A stretch of 8,338 bases of DNA, taken from positions 1 through 8,338 of the forward strand of contig JAGXGT010000154.1 of the NCBI GenBank assembly GCA_024636595.1, given 5' to 3'. Below are positions 5,791 through 8,338 of this stretch, piece by piece; position 1 is the stretch's first letter, and each line of letters begins with the position of its first letter. A program made the translations under genes and the position numbers. The notes under the pieces were generated by a model, which did not search any database, was not told the DNA's origin, and saw nothing but the letters and a program-made list of their open reading frames with translations. This DNA comes from Sphingomonadales bacterium (lineage in GTDB: Bacteria; Pseudomonadota; Alphaproteobacteria; Sphingomonadales; Sphingomonadaceae).

Positions 5791-5988
5791 ATGAACGAGA
5801 ATACAATCAAAGGAAACTGGGAGCAGATCAAAGGTAAGGTCCAGAAGAAATGGGGCGAACTGACCGACGACGAGCTCGACCAGATCAACGGAAACCGCAA
5901 AATCCTAGCCGGCAAAATCCAGGAAAAATATGGACATGCCCAGGATAAGGCGGAACGTGAAATCGAGGAATTTGAACGGACCTACTGA
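5791..5988 (+). CDS. CsbD family general stress protein
   Basis: 65 aa, the usual size of the CsbD family (small, soluble, charged, largely helical). The N-terminal signature MNENTIKGNWEQIKGKVQKK and the following WGELTDDELDQINGNR are typical; the C-terminal half is a charged helix (KIQEKYGHAQDKAEREIEE). The ATG at 5791 has a GAGGAG site 7 nt upstream; the frame is open further 5' but the family start and the ribosome site fix this one. It is a single-gene transcription unit: an EcfG consensus promoter 5' and a strong terminator at 6026-6056. CsbD proteins accumulate under general stress in many bacteria; their molecular function is not established. Confidence 0.95.
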   Translation: MNENTIKGNWEQIKGKVQKKWGELTDDELDQINGNRKILAGKIQEKYGHAQDKAEREIEEFERTY

Positions 5989-6025
5989 TCCGCACTCTTT
6001 CTCGAAAACATCATAATTGACGATA

Positions 6026-6056
6026 AGCCCCGTGCCACTGGTACGGGGCTTTTTTT
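6026..6056 (+). terminator. Rho-independent terminator of csbD
   Basis: AGCCCCGTGCC (6026-6036), loop ACT, GGTACGGGGCT (6040-6050), then a run of T to 6056. An 11-bp stem with one G-U pair and seven T residues: a strong intrinsic terminator 37 nt after the csbD stop. Confidence 0.95.
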
Positions 6057-6126
6057 CAAGAAGGGAACGAATTGGACGACAGCTGTTGTAGCCGCAGCCG
6101 TAATTGCCCAGATCTGATCCCAAGTC

Positions 6127-6135
6127 TGATACAAT
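6127..6135 (+). promoter_or_regulatory. Possible extended -10 promoter of the MFS gene
   Basis: TG-A-TACAAT (6127-6135) matches an extended -10 element; no good -35 at 17 nt. It would start transcription near 6142, 35 nt before the MFS ATG. Weak evidence. Confidence 0.25.
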
Positions 6136-6176
6136 GCTCGACACAATGGCAGATTTCGAGCAAATGAACTTGGATC

Positions 6177-7412
6177 ATGACCGCCAGACTTATCCCCCTC
6201 AGTGCTCTCTTGCTCGGCTCGTTATTTTTGCTGACCGCAGGTGGAATTAACGGCTTGATCTTGCCGATCCGTGGCTCGAACGAAGGCTTTAGTGCTTTTT
6301 CTCTGGGATTGCTGGGCACCGGTTGGGCGGCAGGATATGTGCTTGGCTGCTTGTTCACACCGCGATTGGTATCGGGGGTAGGCCATATAAGGGCCTTCGG
6401 CACGCTCGCAGCAACAGCTTCCATTGTAGTTTTGTTATCCTCCATGTTCCCCAATCCGTGGGTCTGGATCCCGTTGCGGGCTATTTCCGGATTTTGCTTT
6501 GCCGGCGCAGCCATGATTGTCGAAAGCTGGATCAGTGAGGAAGTGGATTCCTCGATTCGAGGCCAAGTCTTCGGCACCTATACGATGATCAATCTCATCG
6601 GCTCGACCGGCGGCCAGATGATTTTGATCGGCGCCGATATATCCGGTCACTGGTATTTCATGCTGGCATCTATCTTCTATTGCCTGGCACTCATTCCCAC
6701 AGCGATAAGTTCAAAACGCGCACCTGCACCGCTTTTCGAGGTCAAACTCAACATCCCCCGACTCTGGCACAATTCCCCGGTAGCGGTTTTTACCGCGCTG
6801 ATGATAGGGATTTCCAACGGCACTTTTGGTACCTTGGCCGCAGTTTATGCGAATAATATCGGTTTGGACATGACCAGCATTGTGCTCTTTTCCAGTGTGC
6901 CCGTTCTCGCCGGAGCTCTATTCCAGATTCCCGTCGGCAAGGCATCCGACCGGTTCGACCGCAGAAAAGTTCTCGTTTTCCTTTCGTTGCTGGCGATATC
7001 GGCGGAATGCACGTTTTTGGTCTTGGCGCCGCAAAGCGGTACCGAAAACATCCTGATCGGCTCGCTGCTTGGAGCGGCAATTTTCGCAATGTACCCCATC
7101 GTTCTGGCCCACGCCAATGACTATGCCGAACCGGGTCAATCCGTTCAGATCAGCGGTGGACTGCTGATGTTTTTCGGGTTCGGTTCCATTATCGGGCCGT
7201 TTATTGGCGGCATTACCCTTTCAATAGTAGGCCCACTGGCGCTTTTCTGGACCATGATATGGGCACATATTCTGATCGTCCTTTTCGCGATCTGGAGAAT
7301 GAGTCAGCGCGAACCGGCAAAGTCCGAGGAAAAGCCGCGCTTTCAAGCTATTCCGCTGGCACGGACATCAACCCCCGAAACCGAAGTACTGGCCGACAGG
7401 ACGCGGCAATGA
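6177..7412 (+). CDS. MFS transporter, YcaD-like
   Basis: 411 aa inner-membrane transporter with about 12 hydrophobic segments and a charged C-terminal tail from 374. The first half includes the LPIRG stretch (29-33), LRAISGFCFAGAAMIVESWISE (100-121) and RGQVFGTY (128-135). The second half carries the MFS motif-A loop GKASDRFDRRK (254-264) and YPIVLAHANDYAE followed by a glycine-rich GLLMFFGFGSIIGPFIGG (306-345). The ESW and AHAND stretches are those of the YcaD-type group of the major facilitator superfamily, whose substrates are mostly unknown. In-frame TGA four codons upstream fixes the start to this ATG; the ribosome site is weak. A small-molecule exporter is likely, but no substrate can be inferred. 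It stands alone: csbD's terminator precedes it. Confidence 0.9.
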   Translation: MTARLIPLSALLLGSLFLLTAGGINGLILPIRGSNEGFSAFSLGLLGTGWAAGYVLGCLFTPRLVSGVGHIRAFGTLAATASIVVLLSSMFPNPWVWIPLRAISGFCFAGAAMIVESWISEEVDSSIRGQVFGTYTMINLIGSTGGQMILIGADISGHWYFMLASIFYCLALIPTAISSKRAPAPLFEVKLNIPRLWHNSPVAVFTALMIGISNGTFGTLAAVYANNIGLDMTSIVLFSSVPVLAGALFQIPVGKASDRFDRRKVLVFLSLLAISAECTFLVLAPQSGTENILIGSLLGAAIFAMYPIVLAHANDYAEPGQSVQISGGLLMFFGFGSIIGPFIGGITLSIVGPLALFWTMIWAHILIVLFAIWRMSQREPAKSEEKPRFQAIPLARTSTPETEVLADRTRQ

Positions 7413-7631
7413 AGCGTATGAGATTGGATCAGTGCTGGGGCACGGTTCACTAGCGCGACCGTGATCATTCCAGCCATTCCCTTCGGCACCGCTATCATCG
7501 GCGCGCAGAACAGTGCCCCTGGGTCGTAATAGCTCGACTGGCCGTCCGAGGACGCTGCGTAGCCAACCCCTCGCCCACCCAAATCCCGATACCGCGCTTG
7601 CATCTCAACCCAAAGGGCTTAAATTGTCTGT
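7413..7631. other. 219-nt gap without a convincing gene
   Basis: Between the MFS stop and hspQ. A minus-strand frame of 86 codons (7603-7343) is open here, but it overlaps the MFS 3' end by 70 nt, has no ribosome site, and matches no family I know. A 6-bp inverted repeat CACGGT/ACCGTG (7441-7463) has an 11-nt loop and no T run, so no MFS terminator is called. A possible hspQ promoter lies at the right end. Confidence 0.5.
7598..7625 (+). promoter_or_regulatory. Possible hspQ promoter
   Basis: TTGCAT (7598-7603, preceded by C: CTTGCA as in heat-shock -35 elements), 16 nt, TAAATT (7620-7625). Transcription would begin about at the hspQ ATG, giving a leaderless or nearly leaderless message. Sigma-32 or sigma-70 reading cannot be separated by eye. 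Confidence 0.25.
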
Positions 7632-8012
7632 ATGAACTCCGCAGATCCATTCAAGTCCGGCAATCCCTTGCCGCCCAACACGCCTGATATCCTCGATGCG
7701 CGCTTCGCTATTGGCGATGTCGTTCGCCACCGGATTTTTGATTTTCGCGGCGTGATCTATGATATCGATCCGGTCTTCGCCAACAGCGAGGAATGGTATG
7801 AAGCCATTCCAAAGGATTTGCAGCCACCGAGGAACCAGCCTTTTTACCATCTGTTGGCGGAAAATGCCGACGGCAGCTACGTCGCTTATGTCAGCCAGCA
7901 AAATCTGCTGTCCGATGACAGCGGCGAACCGGTTGGCCATCCGGATGTCGCGCGGCTGTTTCAGGCGACCGACGGCGGCAAATACAAGCTGCACAGCATT
8001 CATCGGCACTAG
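7632..8012 (+). CDS. hspQ: Heat shock protein HspQ (YccV/hemimethylated-DNA-binding domain)
   Basis: 126 aa, a little longer than the roughly 105-aa E. coli protein because of a 23-residue N-terminal extension (MNSADPFKSGNPLPPNTPDI). The conserved core is clear: FAIGDVVRHRIFDFRGVIYD (25-44), DPVFANSEEWYEAIP (46-60), NQPFYHLLAE (68-77), YVAYVSQQNLL (83-93) and HPDVARLF (103-110). In enterobacteria HspQ is a small heat-shock-induced protein that specifies and stimulates Lon protease substrates and was earlier linked to binding hemimethylated DNA. An in-frame TAA 12 nt before the ATG fixes the start. No ribosome site is seen. It is convergent with the ABC permease gene, 13 nt between stops. Confidence 0.93.
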   Translation: MNSADPFKSGNPLPPNTPDILDARFAIGDVVRHRIFDFRGVIYDIDPVFANSEEWYEAIPKDLQPPRNQPFYHLLAENADGSYVAYVSQQNLLSDDSGEPVGHPDVARLFQATDGGKYKLHSIHRH

Positions 8013-8025
8013 CGCGCCGTCGTGG

Positions 8026-8338
8026 TCAGGACTTGATCTTCCAGCCCGATTTCAGCAGAAAATAGCAGATGGTCGCGAGGCCGATATTGATCGCCAGCAG
8101 CACCAGTGCGCCGATATAGATCGGCGAATCGGCTACGCCGAGAAAGCCATAGCGGAAACCCGAGATAGCGTAGAAAAACGGATTGGCGTGACTTACCGCC
8201 TGAAACGTCGGGGCCAGCCGGTCAATCGAATAGAATGTACCGGACAGCAGCGCCAGCGGTGCAACCACGAAATTGGTAACCGCCGCGGCGTGGTCGAATT
8301 TCTCGGCCCAGATCGACGTCAGCACACCGAGAAAAGAC
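8026..8338 (-). CDS. ABC-2 type transport permease, C-terminal part; runs off right edge
   Basis: 103 codons of a membrane permease; the start lies beyond the window (the frame is open through the edge, so the internal GTG at 8325 is not its start). Visible: IWAEKFDHAAAVTNF, membrane segment FVVAPLALLSGTFYSI, the re-entrant stretch SHANPFFYAISGFRYGFLG, a last membrane segment IYIGALVLLAINIGLATICYFLL and the basic tail KSGWKIKS. The LSGTFYSIDRLAP and NPFFYAISGFRYG stretches are hallmark ABC-2 permease motifs (YadH/NodJ-type exporters). A partner ATPase gene would be expected upstream, to the right of this window. The substrate is unknown. Confidence 0.93.
   Translation of the reverse strand, partial: SFLGVLTSIWAEKFDHAAAVTNFVVAPLALLSGTFYSIDRLAPTFQAVSHANPFFYAISGFRYGFLGVADSPIYIGALVLLAINIGLATICYFLLKSGWKIKS

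Noticed and set aside
6056..6577. Minus-strand open frame of 173 codons
   Set aside because: Antisense to the MFS gene and to the csbD-MFS gap; no domain features.
7343..7603. Minus-strand open frame of 86 codons after the MFS gene
   Set aside because: Overlaps the MFS 3' end, lacks a ribosome site and any recognisable motif; kept only as a remark in the gap entry.

Overview
The window looks like a chromosomal stretch of an alphaproteobacterium, most likely a sphingomonad (order Sphingomonadales). The evidence is an EcfG-type general stress promoter (GGAAC-N17-CGTT) in front of a CsbD gene, an HWE-family sensor kinase next to a lone receiver protein with a FAT-GUY-like motif, a sphingomonad-type subtilase beside an ECF sigma/anti-sigma pair, HspQ, and GC content in the mid-50s by eye. 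There are no insertion sequences, phage genes or CRISPR arrays.

Left part (1-2668): the 5' end of a secreted S8 (subtilisin-like) protease on the minus strand is divergent from an ECF sigma factor that overlaps its membrane-bound anti-sigma factor by ATGA. The divergent gap holds an imperfect palindrome that reads as an ECF-type promoter, GGATKA-N16-CGTTT, in both directions. The same motif with the same spacing precedes a small secreted acidic protein that is convergent with the anti-sigma gene; the two share a bidirectional terminator. These four genes form a candidate self-contained envelope regulon, and this is the most interesting part of the window.

Middle (2800-5514): a tRNA-Ser(CGA) gene with its own promoter, then three minus-strand genes: a single-domain response regulator, a PAS-PAS-HWE histidine kinase just upstream of it (22-nt gap), and an acidic-linker lipoprotein of unknown function. 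The kinase/receiver pair is of the type known to feed the alphaproteobacterial general stress response.

Right part (5515-8338): the lipoprotein and csbD are divergent. csbD has a consensus EcfG promoter and a strong terminator; the lipoprotein has a near-match (GGAAC-N16-CGTA). Then come a YcaD-like MFS transporter, a 219-nt stretch without a convincing gene, hspQ, and, convergent with hspQ, the C-terminal part of an ABC-2 type transport permease that runs off the right edge.
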